Below are positions 43,601 through 51,859 of a DNA stretch of 64,000 nucleotides, one piece after another; within the stretch, counting starts at the first letter, position 1; every line of letters starts with the position of its first letter. This stretch comes from Triplophysa rosa (Eukaryota > Chordata > Actinopteri > Cypriniformes > Nemacheilidae), in contig NC_079890.1 of the NCBI RefSeq assembly GCF_024868665.1, forward strand, positions 32,660,317 to 32,724,316. The letters run 5' to 3'. The notes under the pieces were generated by a model. The model ran no database searches and had not been told where the DNA came from. It was given only the letters and a program-made list of their open reading frames with translations. Made by a program: the position numbers and the translations under genes.

Positions 43601-44992
43601 TTGTGCATTCTTGTACAATAGCTCAGCTGGTAGATCATGCATTTGGATGATATAAACGCATATCACAAACATACTGAAAGTCACTTTGGATGAAAGCCAA
43701 AAAGAAATGCAAAATTACATGTGTCTGCAGAAATGCATGTGTCTGCATGTCTTATAATAAAAGTGTTTGTTTTGATTTAATGGCTTTTTAAAAGCAATAT
43801 ATAGCTTTTTATAGGTCACCGCTCTGGGGGCAAAAACAGAAAGGGCAGCAGGGGTCAATAAACTACTCAAAATGAATGTGGCAATTCCTCAAAACTAAAG
43901 CCAAAATAAAACAAAATAATGTAAACAGTCATGCAGTGCATATGCATATCCTTTATTAAACTACTTAAAATAAATTACAGATACATTTTGTTTGTGTGTA
44001 TATACTGGTTTGACCTACATTAGGACCTGATTATGTATGTATTCAGGTTTCAGGTCTTTAGCCTGCATCACAAGGAAATACCAGCTGTCCCCATAACTCG
44101 AATTGCTAAATAAACCATTTTAAAATATGCATTTTCTGTAGGGTTAAGGGATAGAAAATATCTTTAACTCTATATGAACCATTAAGCTACATAAAAACCA
44201 TTATGCATGGACAATTCTCATAATGATGCCTACATTGTCTAACCTCATTTTGAACCAGAACTGCCACGTAAATCAGCAAAATAATACCCACATAATGTAG
44301 AAGCCATATGGGTAGTAACACAAATTCTCCTTTTAATAAAAAAAAGCAAATTAAGTGTTTTAGTCCACAGACTTAATGAGGGAATTCCAGGGATGTCAGA
44401 CAAAAGGACCTCTTGGAGAAAACGGGTCAAGATTGTTAAATAACATCATAACAATACAGAAAATATTGCAGGTTTGATCTATTCTACCCGTCTAAAATGT
44501 CAATATATAAAATACCAAAGTAACAGAATTCTCGTTGAAAACTCCTTCCAAGTGGGAAAATACCCTCTGACAGCTCAGGTCTACACGCACCGCCCCTTAA
44601 ATCAGAGTCTGTGCCTCAGGTAAGACATGATGATGCTGTGATGGATTTTCCTCTTGCGCTCATCACGCATCAGTCAATGCGTAACCGCCCTCAAACCCAA
44701 CACTGCCCAAAACATCTTATAACAAAAGCCTGCATGTAAAAATAGGTTACCAGACCTGCACTGATTGTTGAGAAATAACAATATTACACGATACGGGCAT
44801 AAAAGGCACTTTACTACGTGAATGAAGCTGTTTGGCTACAGCGCGTAATGTAATACGTTTCGATCTTTGTTGAAATAACAAACCCGCATTTACAAACACG
44901 AGAAACTCACCCGATTCATCGCCCTCATCTGTTCTCGCAGTATTCACATCACCTTCACCCTTCATTGGAGCGCTGTGCGAACTGCGTTCCAT
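13500..44992 (-). CDS. ano1: Anoctamin-1 (TMEM16A) Ca2+-activated chloride channel, 25 coding exons, complete
   Basis: Ten-helix plasma-membrane channel that opens to Cl- when cytosolic Ca2+ binds between helices 6-8. All 25 exons have GT/GC-AG borders and matching phases; the sum is 2910 nt, 969 codons plus TAG. Landmarks: [13 protein letters not shown] (N-terminal dimerisation domain), [53 protein letters not shown] (TM1), [75 protein letters not shown]. The Ca2+ ligands are all kept: N685, E689, E734, E737, E766, D770 (mouse N650, E654, E702, E705, E734, D738). ANO1 rather than ANO2 is supported by the C-terminal wording and by fadd next door. TAG lies in frame directly before the ATG. Odd: shortened first cytoplasmic loop, a GC-AG intron, and changes such as ASYS for ARYG and LTCRDRM for LTWRDRF, which may mark a diverged duplicate. 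I cannot tell ano1a from ano1b. Confidence 0.95.
13806..13911 (-). CDS. ano1: ano1 exon 24 (last TM)
   Basis: [35 protein letters not shown]; donor GTTAGT. Confidence 0.94.
14014..14198 (-). CDS. ano1: ano1 exon 23
   Basis: [20 protein letters not shown], extracellular loop with N-glycosylation sequons NFT and NVS; donor GTACTG. Confidence 0.94.
14435..14487 (-). CDS. ano1: ano1 exon 22
   Basis: [17 protein letters not shown]; acceptor GTCTTCAAG, donor GTAGGT. Confidence 0.92.
15397..15549 (-). CDS. ano1: ano1 exon 21 (TM7-8, Ca2+ ligands E766 and D770)
   Basis: [40 protein letters not shown]; the most conserved exon. Donor GTCAGT. Confidence 0.96.
16592..16728 (-). CDS. ano1: ano1 exon 20 (Ca2+ ligands E734 and E737)
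   Basis: Basic stretch [18 protein letters not shown], then [13 protein letters not shown]; donor GTGAGT. Confidence 0.94.
16856..17175. repeat. Palindromic MITE in ano1 intron 19
   Basis: TTTAAAGTGACAGTTCACCC ... GGGTGAACTATCACTTTAA; same family as 1528-1957. It sits in an older repeat with words like ACCACAAATACAACA on the left and GTGGTATTTGTAG on the right. Confidence 0.8.
17621..17649 (+). repeat. Poly-G tract of 29 G
   Basis: Uninterrupted G run on + (C run in ano1 sense) inside ano1 intron 19, about 200 bp from exon 19. Exact length is unreliable in any assembly. Confidence 0.85.
17854..17954 (-). CDS. ano1: ano1 exon 19 (TM6, Ca2+ ligands N685 and E689)
   Basis: [33 protein letters not shown]; donor GTGAGT. 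Confidence 0.94.
18078..18135 (-). CDS. ano1: ano1 exon 18
   Basis: [19 protein letters not shown]; acceptor GTGCACCAG, donor GTAAAT. Confidence 0.92.
18314..18425 (-). CDS. ano1: ano1 exon 17
   Basis: [36 protein letters not shown]; donor GTGAGG. Confidence 0.93.
18510..18711 (-). CDS. ano1: ano1 exon 16 (transmembrane)
   Basis: [17 protein letters not shown] ... [20 protein letters not shown]. Five consecutive ATC codons encode the Ile run. Donor GTACTT is weak but restores WLT-VL-E-VPKT with exon 17. Confidence 0.92.
18764..19034. repeat. MITE in ano1 intron 15, TTTAAAGGTCCAG ends
   Basis: TTTAAAGGTCCAGTCAGTAA at left, CACACACTGGACCTTTAAA at right, imperfect inverted ends. A better preserved relative of 131-610. 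Confidence 0.8.
19643..20417. mobile_element. Non-autonomous hAT transposon abutting ano1 exon 15 donor
   Basis: Ends TAGGGATGCGTATCGGTATC and ATCGGTGCATCCCTA are inverted. Perfect 8-bp target duplication GAATGAGG (19635-19642 and 20418-20425). Subterminal CGGTATCGG and ACTCGTACTCG repeats. No transposase ORF. Confidence 0.9.
20432..20506 (-). CDS. ano1: ano1 exon 15
   Basis: [20 protein letters not shown]...; acceptor TGTTTCCAG, donor GTAAGA. A hAT target duplication starts at the 7th intron base. Confidence 0.92.
21083..21151 (-). CDS. ano1: ano1 exon 14 (cytoplasmic loop)
   Basis: [20 protein letters not shown]; acceptor TTTCTTCAG, donor GTGGGT. Confidence 0.92.
21972..22054 (-). CDS. 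ano1: ano1 exon 13 (start of first cytoplasmic loop)
   Basis: [27 protein letters not shown]; donor GTGAGT. The EEEEEAVK run of mammals is replaced by EDSG. Confidence 0.93.
22300..23705. repeat. Palindromic MITE in ano1 intron 12, split by a hAT element
   Basis: Left end TTAAAGGGACACTTCACCC, right end TGAAGTAGCCCTTTAA. The two halves (22300-22609 and 23577-23705) are separated by the hAT element below. Confidence 0.85.
22610..23576. mobile_element. hAT-type element nested in the palindromic MITE
   Basis: Starts CAGTGCTTAATTTGTA, ends ACAAATTAAGCCCTG; perfect 8-bp target duplication GTTATAAG at 22602-22609 and 23577-23584. Contains a fragment of the 2660-3365 family near 22855 and an (AC)n run at about 23362-23383. 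No intact ORF. Confidence 0.9.
24264..24424 (-). CDS. ano1: ano1 exon 12 (first extracellular loop, start of TM2)
   Basis: [46 protein letters not shown]. The Cys pattern of the loop is kept. Weak donor GTCTGC. Confidence 0.93.
25251..25385 (-). CDS. ano1: ano1 exon 11 (TM1)
   Basis: [20 protein letters not shown] then a hydrophobic stretch to [13 protein letters not shown]; donor GTAAAA. Confidence 0.94.
25717..26187. mobile_element. Tc1/mariner-like MITE in ano1 intron 10
   Basis: TACAGCCACAGAAAAAATTA and its near-perfect inverted copy ending TTCTGCGGCTGTA; the ends are TA. 471 bp, no transposase. Confidence 0.8.
26440..26504 (-). CDS. ano1: ano1 exon 10
   Basis: [19 protein letters not shown]; human has ARYGVFYKYQPID. 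Acceptor CTTTGCAG, donor GTATTA. Confidence 0.92.
27936..27977 (-). CDS. ano1: ano1 exon 9
   Basis: 14 codons, [14 protein letters not shown]. The donor GTCAAA is weak, but the boundary falls exactly where human ANO1 has it. Confidence 0.85.
28060..28115 (-). CDS. ano1: ano1 exon 8
   Basis: [18 protein letters not shown]; acceptor ATTTGCAG, donor GTAAGT. Confidence 0.92.
28575..28625 (+). mobile_element. LINE/SINE 3' tail in ano1 intron 7
   Basis: GTAAGTCGCTTTGGATAAAA followed by GAGTCTGCTAAATG. Preceded by a tandem pair of TTGCTCCCTGAACTC words (28537-28575). Confidence 0.7.
28652..30479 (+). mobile_element. hAT-like element, copy A (inverted partner of copy B)
   Basis: Begins TAGGGCTGTCAATGTTAACG and ends CGATTAACAGCACTA. 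Interrupted by a second hAT element at 28804-29687. No clear target duplication seen for this copy. Confidence 0.8.
28804..29687 (+). mobile_element. hAT element nested in copy A
   Basis: Starts CAGGGCTAGTCAACTGGCGG, ends TACAACCCCTG; perfect 8-bp target duplication GTGTACAG (28796-28803, 29688-29695). A longer copy is at 56899-58545. Confidence 0.9.
30498..31465 (-). mobile_element. hAT-like element, copy B
   Basis: Reverse-oriented relative of copy A: TAGTGCTGTCAATCGATT ... AACGTTGACAGCCCTA. Perfect 8-bp target duplication ATTTTTAT (30490-30497, 31466-31473). Confidence 0.9.
31524..31575 (-). CDS. ano1: ano1 exon 7
   Basis: [18 protein letters not shown]; donor GTAAGT. A hAT element ends 58 bp downstream in the intron. 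Confidence 0.92.
31853..31907 (-). CDS. ano1: ano1 exon 6
   Basis: [18 protein letters not shown]; acceptor CTTTACAG, donor GTAAGT. Confidence 0.92.
32305..32689. repeat. Palindromic MITE in ano1 intron 5
   Basis: TTTAAAGGGATAGTTCACCC ... GATGAACTGTTCCTTTAAA. A further partial fragment of the same family (AGTTTCATTTTTGGGATGAA) lies near 33020-33050. Confidence 0.85.
33105..33256 (-). CDS. ano1: ano1 exon 5
   Basis: Acceptor CACTTTCAG, donor [21 protein letters not shown] to [12 protein letters not shown]. The intron before it is only 81 bp. Confidence 0.92.
33338..33436 (-). CDS. ano1: ano1 exon 4
   Basis: 33 codons, [18 protein letters not shown] to KMPTVK. The donor is GC (GCAAGT), not GT; using it keeps exact length with mammalian ANO1. 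Confidence 0.88.
34200..35160. other. ano1 intron 3, repeat-like but unclassified
   Basis: 34225-34715 looks like an old element (CCCTTTCACAGAGTAAGGCT near one end, CTGTTCACACATCA near the other), but I cannot fix its ends. At 35062-35115 a sequence with GACCTGGTATAGCATG and GGTCACGGGTTCC resembles Pol III A and B boxes of a tRNA-derived SINE. Confidence 0.35.
35804..36184 (+). pseudogene. Transposon Myb/SANT-like DNA-binding protein, broken
   Basis: ATG at 35804. The N-terminal 82 codons show the trihelix/Myb-SANT pattern found in Harbinger-type accessory proteins: [17 protein letters not shown], spaced aromatic residues, [17 protein letters not shown]. The frame then stops at 36049, while a sister frame continues from about 36028 ([11 protein letters not shown]...) to 36187, so there is one frameshift or an unrecognised splice. 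Such proteins bind transposon ends and help import the transposase. Not a host gene by context. Confidence 0.65.
36322..37405. mobile_element. hAT element nested in the 3.3-kb transposon
   Basis: Starts CAGGGCCGGCCCTGGG, ends TGGGCCGGCCCTG; perfect 8-bp target duplication GGTGTGAA (36314-36321, 37406-37413). Contains a tRNA-derived SINE-like piece at about 36765-36845. Confidence 0.9.
36765..36845 (+). mobile_element. tRNA-derived SINE head
   Basis: A-box-like CTGGTTAGAGTGCC and B-box-like AGTTCGAACCCTG. No cloverleaf with normal spacing, so not a functional tRNA gene. Confidence 0.5.
37505..37867. repeat. MITE with CTTAAAGTCCC ends
   Basis: CTTAAAGTCCCCGTGAA at left and TTTCACTGGGACTTTAAG at right are inverted. 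Inside the 3.3-kb transposon. Confidence 0.75.
39326..39640 (-). CDS. ano1: ano1 exon 3 (dimerisation domain)
   Basis: Acceptor CACCTCCAG, donor GTGAGT. 105 codons; [16 protein letters not shown] and a Cys cluster [11 protein letters not shown]. Confidence 0.93.
40006..40947. mobile_element. Mariner/Tc1-like remnant split by a solo LTR
   Basis: Left ACAGTGCTTAACAAATTTAT and right AATAAATTTGTTAA are inverted ends. The inner part is short, with no transposase. The solo LTR 40119-40641 sits inside. Confidence 0.6.
40119..40641 (-). mobile_element. Solo LTR in ano1 intron 2
   Basis: TGTCACGGATCTC ... AATCACGACA, 523 bp, flanked by the 5-bp duplication ATATC (40114-40118, 40642-40646). Same family as 52185, 57815 and 63474; minus orientation judged from the 63474 copy. 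Confidence 0.85.
40947..41256. repeat. Palindromic MITE in ano1 intron 2
   Basis: TAGTTCACCCAAAAATGAAA ... TGACAGAATTTTCATTTTT; fold-back around 41100. Directly abuts the mariner-like end. Confidence 0.8.
41885..42085 (-). mobile_element. SINE with L2-type tail, decayed
   Basis: TTAGCAAATGCTTTTTATCC is the reverse of the tail GGATAAAAGCGTCTGCTAA; GGTTAAGAGCTTTGCCTAAA and GGCACAACAG follow, as in fish SINE 3' domains. Another tRNA-like piece is at about 41525-41580. Confidence 0.6.
42818..42981 (-). CDS. ano1: ano1 exon 2
   Basis: Acceptor TTGTTCAG, donor GTAAGT. Acidic, variable N-terminal segment ([20 protein letters not shown]). Confidence 0.82.
43217..43566. mobile_element. hAT MITE in ano1 intron 1
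   Basis: TAGGGCTGCTCGATTATG ... CGATTAATTGCACAGCCCTA; perfect 8-bp target duplication ATAATACA (43209-43216, 43567-43574). Confidence 0.9.
43610..43725 (+). mobile_element. tRNA-derived SINE, decayed
   Basis: TAGCTCAGCTGGTAGA (A-box region) followed by an L2-type tail remnant GAAAGTCACTTTGGATGAAA. Confidence 0.5.
44911..44992 (-). CDS. ano1: ano1 exon 1
   Basis: Codes [20 protein letters not shown]...; 27 codons plus 1 nt; donor GTGAGT at 44910. N-terminus not conserved with mammals, so the start rests on the in-frame upstream stop and the phase fit with exon 2. Confidence 0.75.
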
Positions 44993-46750
44993 CTAGTTTC
45001 CAAGTAAACGGAGCCTAGTGGAAGTTGTGAGCAGTGTTCGCGATTTATTCCTCTGCGATCGTTTGTATTTACATGAACTCCAGGAGAGGACTGAACGCGT
45101 GCGCTTTGGCGAATAGGTTTTCATCTCACCCACCAACCACGCAGCTCCACACATCTCTACATCACTGTCAGACAGCCTGTTCCTCACATGATTGACATTC
45201 AGTCAACACCAGTTGAATGCTGTCTTTATTTGATGCTGGATTATTAATGAAACGGACATGATATGCTAAACGTTCAGAATATATACAGGCTATAACCCAC
45301 ACAGAAATTGAGATACATGCCTATACTTGTTCAAGACATAATTGCCCGGTTTCACAGACAAGGCTTAAGACAGACTAAAATGAATGTTTGACATGTCTTA
45401 ACTGAAAATTACTTGTCCTGATTTGCCTCAAGATGCAAACCAGTAATGTTTTTTATATAAAAGTGCCTTAAAAATGCTAATTTAACTAAGGTCTAGTCCT
45501 GGCTTACGCTAAACCTTGTCTGTGAAACCGGGCCATGGAGTGTTTGTGCAAACATTAAGTGATGAACGTGTTTTTATTTTCACTGAATGCAATATATTGT
45601 AGCCTGCTTTATATGCTATACACATATGTTATAGGAATTCACAAAAGAATCTTTCTGATTTCTGAAAAGCTATCCACAAAAATGAAACGGTTAGATGGGA
45701 TGAGAACGGGCAATTTTGAAGTATTTGTTCTATGCAAAGTAGCATATGACATATTTGTGTGAAGCCCTACATGGAAATATACACATTGTGTTTACTACAT
45801 ACAAGCATTAGCATCATGTTTCAGTAAGGAAACTTTATAAAGGTAGGTTTGCACCATGGTAACCATAGTTTCCAGTCACTCCAGTTATGAGATATCCTGC
45901 TCTATCCCTTTGGGAGGGAAAGGGTTTCTGAAACCCTATCTGATGAGAATCAGAATCTTATATTCTCATATCTCATACTTTTAAGAAATGCACTATGAAC
46001 TAAACTCAATTTTATGAGAAAAAAAAACTTTATCCAGTCAATTTGTAATCCACATGTCTGGATAAAACCTGACTGACTCTTGACAGTGACAACTTCAAGG
46101 CACTTTACACTAAATTCCCTCAGTACTCAACAGGCTCACGTTGTCTTTAAGAAGTTCATTTCTGCTGTTTGGTAAGTTTAAAACAAAATGCAAACAATAA
46201 AGCATCACTTTTATAAACAAATGGATATGGTGAGCAAAAATCGTTTGTGATGTATATAAGTTATTAGTGACTTCATGAGGTTGTCAATTTAATCATTGTC
46301 CATTTCGTTGTTTACATGCATTCTTTAAATTAACAAAGACTAACAAGCGTATTGAGGTTAACATGACAAAGTGAAACCGGTAAGAATTCAAGCATGAATT
46401 GGACAGCAGTACTGTAGACAGCATAAAGAAAGTTCAGCTTACTTGTGATCGCTCCAGCAGTTTCCTCCACCGACTTCCTTCTTCTCACCTGCTCAACTAG
46501 TTTGTTTATCACTTAACCGAATGGCATGTAAATCGCTCACCTGCTCACAAAGCAAAGAAAGCGAGTACCTCCATTTAAGGACAGCAAAGTCTTCATTTAA
46601 AGTGCCACAATTTTCGCACAAAACTCAACGCTTCGTTCGACTCGCGTCATGCTTATATGAGCGATGTGTGAGGAAGGCGCTTGCACGGCGCTGATATGAC
46701 GTCATCGTAGGTGTTCCCCAAACTTTATCACTCCAGATCCGGAATGTGGC
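44993..46750 (-). promoter_or_regulatory. ano1 upstream region
   Basis: No TATA box near the ATG. 45000-45190 is comparatively CpG-rich and may hold the 5' UTR and promoter. A second GC-richer stretch at 46440-46740 holds a perfect CRE palindrome TGACGTCA at 46697-46704. On the minus strand two GAGCAG|GTGAG donor-like sites follow, at about 46538 and 46488, so a distal non-coding first exon is possible. Confidence 0.35.
45344..45533. repeat. MITE with GCCCGGTTTCACAGACAAGG ends
   Basis: The left end and the right end CCTTGTCTGTGAAACCGGGC are perfect inverted 20-mers. A second copy is at 51516-51737. Confidence 0.85.
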
Positions 46751-49129
46751 AAACCTGATGTTTACGCTTTGATACAGGGCTAATTGTTTTATATGATGCT
46801 AAAACAAATCTGTAAAACAACCTCTGCAGACTTTGACGTATTTTAATTATTATTTAATTATGTTTACATGTTTATTTATTTTTACAAGTTTTAGAACGGC
46901 ACGTTTACTAAAACAGCAAATGTTGCATGTATTAGGCCGACATTTTTTAAACAAGTTTACATTTCGGTTTACATTTGTTTTGTTGACAGACGCGTTTCTT
47001 CCAAAATGACTTACAGTTCATGTATTCATGTGTTGCCCTGTATAGTTCATATATAGGGCCATGCTCTACTAAATGAACAGGAACTTTGTTTATTTGTAGT
47101 TTTATTTGAATCTCATTTAAGAGGTTCAAAAACTCATTTTGATTGTTCACTTTTCTGAATATTTCAAAAGAGGGTCCTAATTTTCAGCTATATGCCCTGT
47201 TTCTGGGACTTTGAAAGTCTTCCCAGATAGAACAGGTAAGTCTGTAAGATGTTCACCCCAAAAGAAAAAAATCTGTCATCATTTACTCACCCTCAGAAAT
47301 TTCCAAACCTGTATAAATGTGTTCTGCTAAACACAAAGGAAGATATTTGGAAGAATGGCAGTAACCAAACAGATCTCATCCCCCATTTCAGCGTCAACCG
47401 AAACGGCAGTAGCTTCAGGGGCCAGCTGACGAAAACGCTGAAATAGTGTCGTTTAAATACTTGCCTTTCATTGTCTCATTTTGTTTCATATCTCCTTGGT
47501 CGAATGGTCCAAAGGTCAGTGCGTCACACTTTTCTGACAAAAAAACGATGTTACATATCCTGACGCTTTTTGGGTATACGGAAGTCCTTGACCTTTTCTA
47601 GTGGCATTATGGCATATACCTGCGTATCACGTAGACTACACCACTGCGTTTGTGTGATTACTGGAACTTGGAGCTGTTGTTTTTATACAGTATACTAGTA
47701 CAGTATGTTCTGTGTTATATAACTCTAATTATAGCCTAACAGATCCACCCTATGTCCCATATTTGTCATTATTGGGTGATCATACACAAACAGCTCTGCT
47801 TTTTATGATCTGTCAATTGTGGCCAATCAAACCACATGATTTGGTTCCAAAATGCCTCCAGCTTATCTAAGGTGTGTGTCGAATACTTTCGTTAATGACA
47901 GTTATAATGAGAGTGCATGTAGGCTTTTCCATTGTTGATTAATATCAATCGCATTTGTGCATGCAACGCTGATCCATTCTGGTGATCCTGTGCAACCAAA
48001 CACCTTTGGTGAATGAATGGCTAGGGCCCATTCTCATAATTACCCTGATCATATATGCAACCAGTGGCCTTTGTTTTGAATTCCTTTTGAGCCTATGAGC
48101 AGATCTTTTTTGAGCAACTGTTTAATTGAGGTTTATCGTTTATAGGGACCTAATTTACTGGAAAAGGATTTTGTCCAGTACATGCGTTCTTCTTACGTTA
48201 CTGGTCTTAGCCATTATTACTCTTTAGTTGTGGTCTTGGTTTCAGATGACTTGGTATGAAAAACCTTTGCTTCCTCTTTTGTTCTGCGTTTACAGAGAAC
48301 AATGCCGATTGCGTCCCACCCTCAATGTGAAGCTGACTAAATTAACTTGAGTGCCTTACCGTGGCAGTTGACTGCACAACTGAAGGCATACCTTTGCACA
48401 ACTGCAAACTGAGAAAATGTACGGTCTCTCTCTGATTATCATATCAGTGTTTTATGTTACGTTGCAAATTTGGGACAATATGCTATCAGTGGTCGCCTCT
48501 TATCTCACACACACACTCTCTCTCGTTCCACTCTTTCTATCTGTCCTGTAAAATGAAGATAAAACACACTCCCAACGCACAGAACGGCCCCTAACAGTAT
48601 TTTGAACTTTGCAGTCAAGTTAAATATGAATGACGATGCATGATAAAAATATACATATATCAAAACCCAAGAAACCAGGCATTTTCTCAGAATTATCGGT
48701 GCTAGAACATGACACACATTCAATACATTCCAATAAACATATGCAGACAACACAAACAAATACAGTATGGGCCTCCTGACATACTTTTGGTTTTGTTGTA
48801 CCAGCATCACTTTTGTGCAATCTACAATCTTAAAAACAAAAGTATAGAATAGTCACAAAAACCATAAAAGATACCATTGCTTTCTTACCTTTACCTAGAA
48901 CCCTTTTTTAACAGAGAGATTCTATGGATGTCAACATTTTTTATGGAACATTTGTTGCAACCGCAACAGCTTGACAAAAAAGCTTTAGGAACCTTTATTT
49001 ATAAGATGGCACATGATATTTTCCCACAACTTTACAAATTTACTGAAACACAGCACTTCATAACAACAAAAAATATTAATTCATTTACTTCCATCTGCTG
49101 CAGGTCATTTTGTCCTGTACAACATTAGG
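46751..49129. other. Intergenic, mostly unclassified
   Basis: Half copy of the palindromic MITE at 47247-47390 (GTTCACCCCAAAAGAAAAAA ...). (CA)n/(CT)n run at 48508-48527. No exon or RNA gene seen. Confidence 0.45.
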
Positions 49130-49885
49130 AAAATCAGACCTTTCGTATCAGAGCATGCTACGCAAGTCCTGGTACAAGCACTAGTCCTGTCCAGACTGGA
49201 CTACAGTAATGCACTCCTGACTGGCCTTCCAGCTTGTACAAACAAACCTCTGCAAATGATCCAGAATGCAGCGGCAAGAGTGGTCTTTAATGAGCCGAAG
49301 CGAGCCCATGTTACACCACTCTTCATCAGGTTACATTGGCTACCGATTGCCGCTCGCATGAAATTCAAAGCTCTGCTTTTGGCTTACAAGATGGCCACTG
49401 GTTCTGCATCCCCACACCTACACTTACTAATTCAAACGTATGTACCCTCCAGATCCTTGCGCTCTGCGAGCGAACAATGTCTTGTGGTGCCACAAGTGGC
49501 ACAAAATCACTTTCACGCACCTTTTATGGAACGATTCCACGATGGTGGAATGATCTGCCTGTTTCTATAAGTACAGCGGAATCTTTAGCCATCTTTAAGA
49601 ATCGGCTAAAGACACATCTCTTTCATCAACACCCGACACAATAACTCAGACTCCTCTTGCAATCCTTTTACTGTTTATCTTTTTTTCTCTCAAAAAAATT
49701 ATATTGTCTGTTAGTATTGTCTATGTGTTTTTCTTTGTATTAGCTTCGTGCACTGTGTTAGGCAAACTTAGACCAGTTATATTGCACTTACGCATTGCTG
49801 CCCTTTTGTTGTTCTGATTGCTTCCACTGTTATGCCTAATTTGTAAGTCGCTTTGGATAAAAGCGTCTGCTAAATGACTAATGTA
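49130..49885 (+). pseudogene. 5'-truncated L2-like LINE: reverse-transcriptase C-terminus and 3' tail
   Basis: Frames together give the end of a non-LTR reverse transcriptase: LVLSRLDYSNALLTGLPA, IQNAAARVVFNEPKRAHVTP, LHWLPIAARMKFKALLLAYK, then after a frameshift near 49510 WWNDLPVSISTAESLAIFKN. The 3' UTR ends in TGTAAGTCGCTTTGGATAAA and GCGTCTGCTAAATG, the L2 tail that the SINEs of this genome share. Dead copy. Confidence 0.85.
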
Positions 49886-50056
49886 TAAGCTATGCCTTGG
49901 GATCAGCATACCGGGCTCTTCTGATTTAGGCCAGTAAGCAATCACAGCACAACATGCTAAAAACCACAAGTTAAACTAAATGTTCAGTTGTCCATGTTGC
50001 TAAGGCTGAAAAACATGGGGTTATAGTGTTGAGAAGTATGTGAGCACAACCATGCA

Positions 50057-50750
50057 CTGTTAAAAAAAATGTAATTTTACAGGTAATGGTCTGTATTATT
50101 TTACAGAATTTTTCCTTTTTTTCCATTAAAAAGTTAATGCCTGTTATTTTACAGATTTTTGCTGTACTAAAAATACTACTTATTAAATTATGGTTAATTT
50201 CCTGTAATTTTAAATTACAGAAATATTATGTTTTTTTAAAAGCAATTTATAGTATTTTTACAATTCCCAAAATGCAATGAAGTAAAAATTTACGGATTTT
50301 CACTGTAAAAAATATGTAAAATTGCAACTGCTTTGTAATTAAATGCAGTTGAAGGTCATTATATATTTAGGGTATTTTAGAGGTCAACTGGTAATTCTAC
50401 AGACACAAATGTAATTTATTTTGACATTTATTTTTGTTCTCACCTAAACAACATACAACTTAGCATTTTGACAACTTAAATATAGTAAACTGTAGTAAAA
50501 CTGCTAGATCCTATTACGTTTTTGAAACTTTGCCTAACATATTAAATATTAAAATAATGTATTTACGTGTGCAACGGTTATCGATTCACTATAGCTAATA
50601 CAACATAAAGTATTTTAACAATTTGTAATAATTTCTGTAATATATTACAGTACGGCAGTATTTGTCATTTAAACAACAATATTGTAATTAATCTGCAATC
50701 AAATTTATAACTCTCCTTTTGGGCATATATATTTTAGTTGTGTAAGACTT
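50057..50750. repeat. Left part of a possible large element with ACTGTTAAAAAA / TTTTACAG words
   Basis: CACTGTTAAAAAAAATGTAA with repeated GTAATTTTACAG. Similar repeats in inverted sense occur at about 54180-54410 (CCGTAATTTTACAG), and a small relative spans 62518-62743. This may bound one large element of about 4.3 kb, but no target duplication was found. Confidence 0.4.
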
Positions 50751-51069
50751 CCATCATCCAATCAGAGGCTGCAAATTTAAATTTGGCGCACTTGCGTCCT
50801 AACGGCTGTGAGTGGCGGTACTAGTGCGAGCAGCAGAGCCACAGCGGGAGTTTTTAAACTCCAGTGGATTACTATGGTAGCCAGGCAGGCACCGCGGGAA
50901 GCATCTCTGAGAACAGCAGTGAGCAGTAGCGTGCGAGTGACAGTGAAGAAATTTCTTCCGCTCCGATGGAAATATATGACATGTAGGCTACATTTAAAGC
51001 GCCAATACTTTTGAAACTGTGAGGAAAACAACGCGCCTTTAGCGCCTGCTTCACTATACTCGTCTCACC
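50751..51069 (+). promoter_or_regulatory. Candidate promoter and 5' UTR of an unnamed + strand transcript
   Basis: CCAATCAGAG (CCAAT box) at 50758, followed by a more GC-rich stretch with no TATA box, leading to an ATG at 51070 in a strong context (CACCATG) and a consensus donor at 51102. Confidence 0.35.
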
Positions 51070-51392
51070 ATGTCAGTCAGAGCAACCGACCGCCGGATGA
51101 GGTAAGCGTTTTATAACACATTTAAACGATTATTTTATTATTTCATGTCGTGTGCTGCACTTTTTGTCTTAAAGCTAATTGTTAGCACTCTTCTGATAAA
51201 CCTGGAGGCCTAACGTTACTGTAATGTTAGCTATGGTTAGCTAAGGAGTAACGTTAACGTTAGTACATGTAATACAGTAATTTGTGTTCTCAAGATAAAA
51301 GTTTTTTTTTCAGAGACGTTTTTATGAACGTTTTTGGTTATAGAAATGTGTTTCCGATCCAGATAGATGATTATTACACCTGTAGGTAAAGT

Positions 51393-51859
51393 TACACTGC
51401 AAAAAATGACATTCTTGCTAAGTGACAACAAATCTCACCCCATTGGCAGATTTTTTGCCTGTTTTTACCATAAACGTACTTAATTCTTATATAATTTTAC
51501 ATAAAACAAGACTAAGGCCCGGTTTCAAAGACGAGGCTTAGCCTTTGCCAGGATTATGCCCTTAGTTAAATTATGCTATTTAAGTTGCTTTTATTAAAAT
51601 GCAACAGAAAAAACATTACTGATGTGCATCTTAAAACAAAACAATGGCACTGATATATTTAAAAAAATTCAGTTAAGACCGCTCAATATTCATTTTAGTC
51701 TGGGACTAGTCTTAAACCTTGTCTGTGAAACCGAGCCTAAATACCTTAGGTCACTTTTCTTGTCAAGTAATTGTATATCGATTTAAGAAGTTTTAGATAT
51801 TTTTTAATAAAAACAAGACAAAACTGCTGCTTAGTAAGAATGGCACTTTTTGCAGTGTA
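51393..51859. mobile_element. DNA transposon with TACACTGCAAAAA ends
   Basis: TACACTGCAAAAAATGACAT ... GGCACTTTTTGCAGTGTA inverted ends, with CTTGCTAAG / CTTAGTAAG as inner ends. Chapaev-like in style. A GCCCGGTTTCA MITE (51516-51737) is nested inside. Confidence 0.75.
51516..51737. repeat. MITE, second copy of the GCCCGGTTTCACAG family, nested
   Basis: GGCCCGGTTTCAAAGACGAG ... CTTGTCTGTGAAACCGAGCC; same family as 45344-45533. Confidence 0.8.

Noticed and set aside
46330..46512. 60-codon minus frame as an ano1 coding first exon
   Set aside because: Begins with GTG, not ATG, and exon 1 at 44992 has an in-frame stop directly before its ATG. At most a non-coding exon.
48877..49128. 83-codon + frame before the LINE fragment
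   Set aside because: No resemblance to reverse transcriptase or other families; AT-rich; likely chance.
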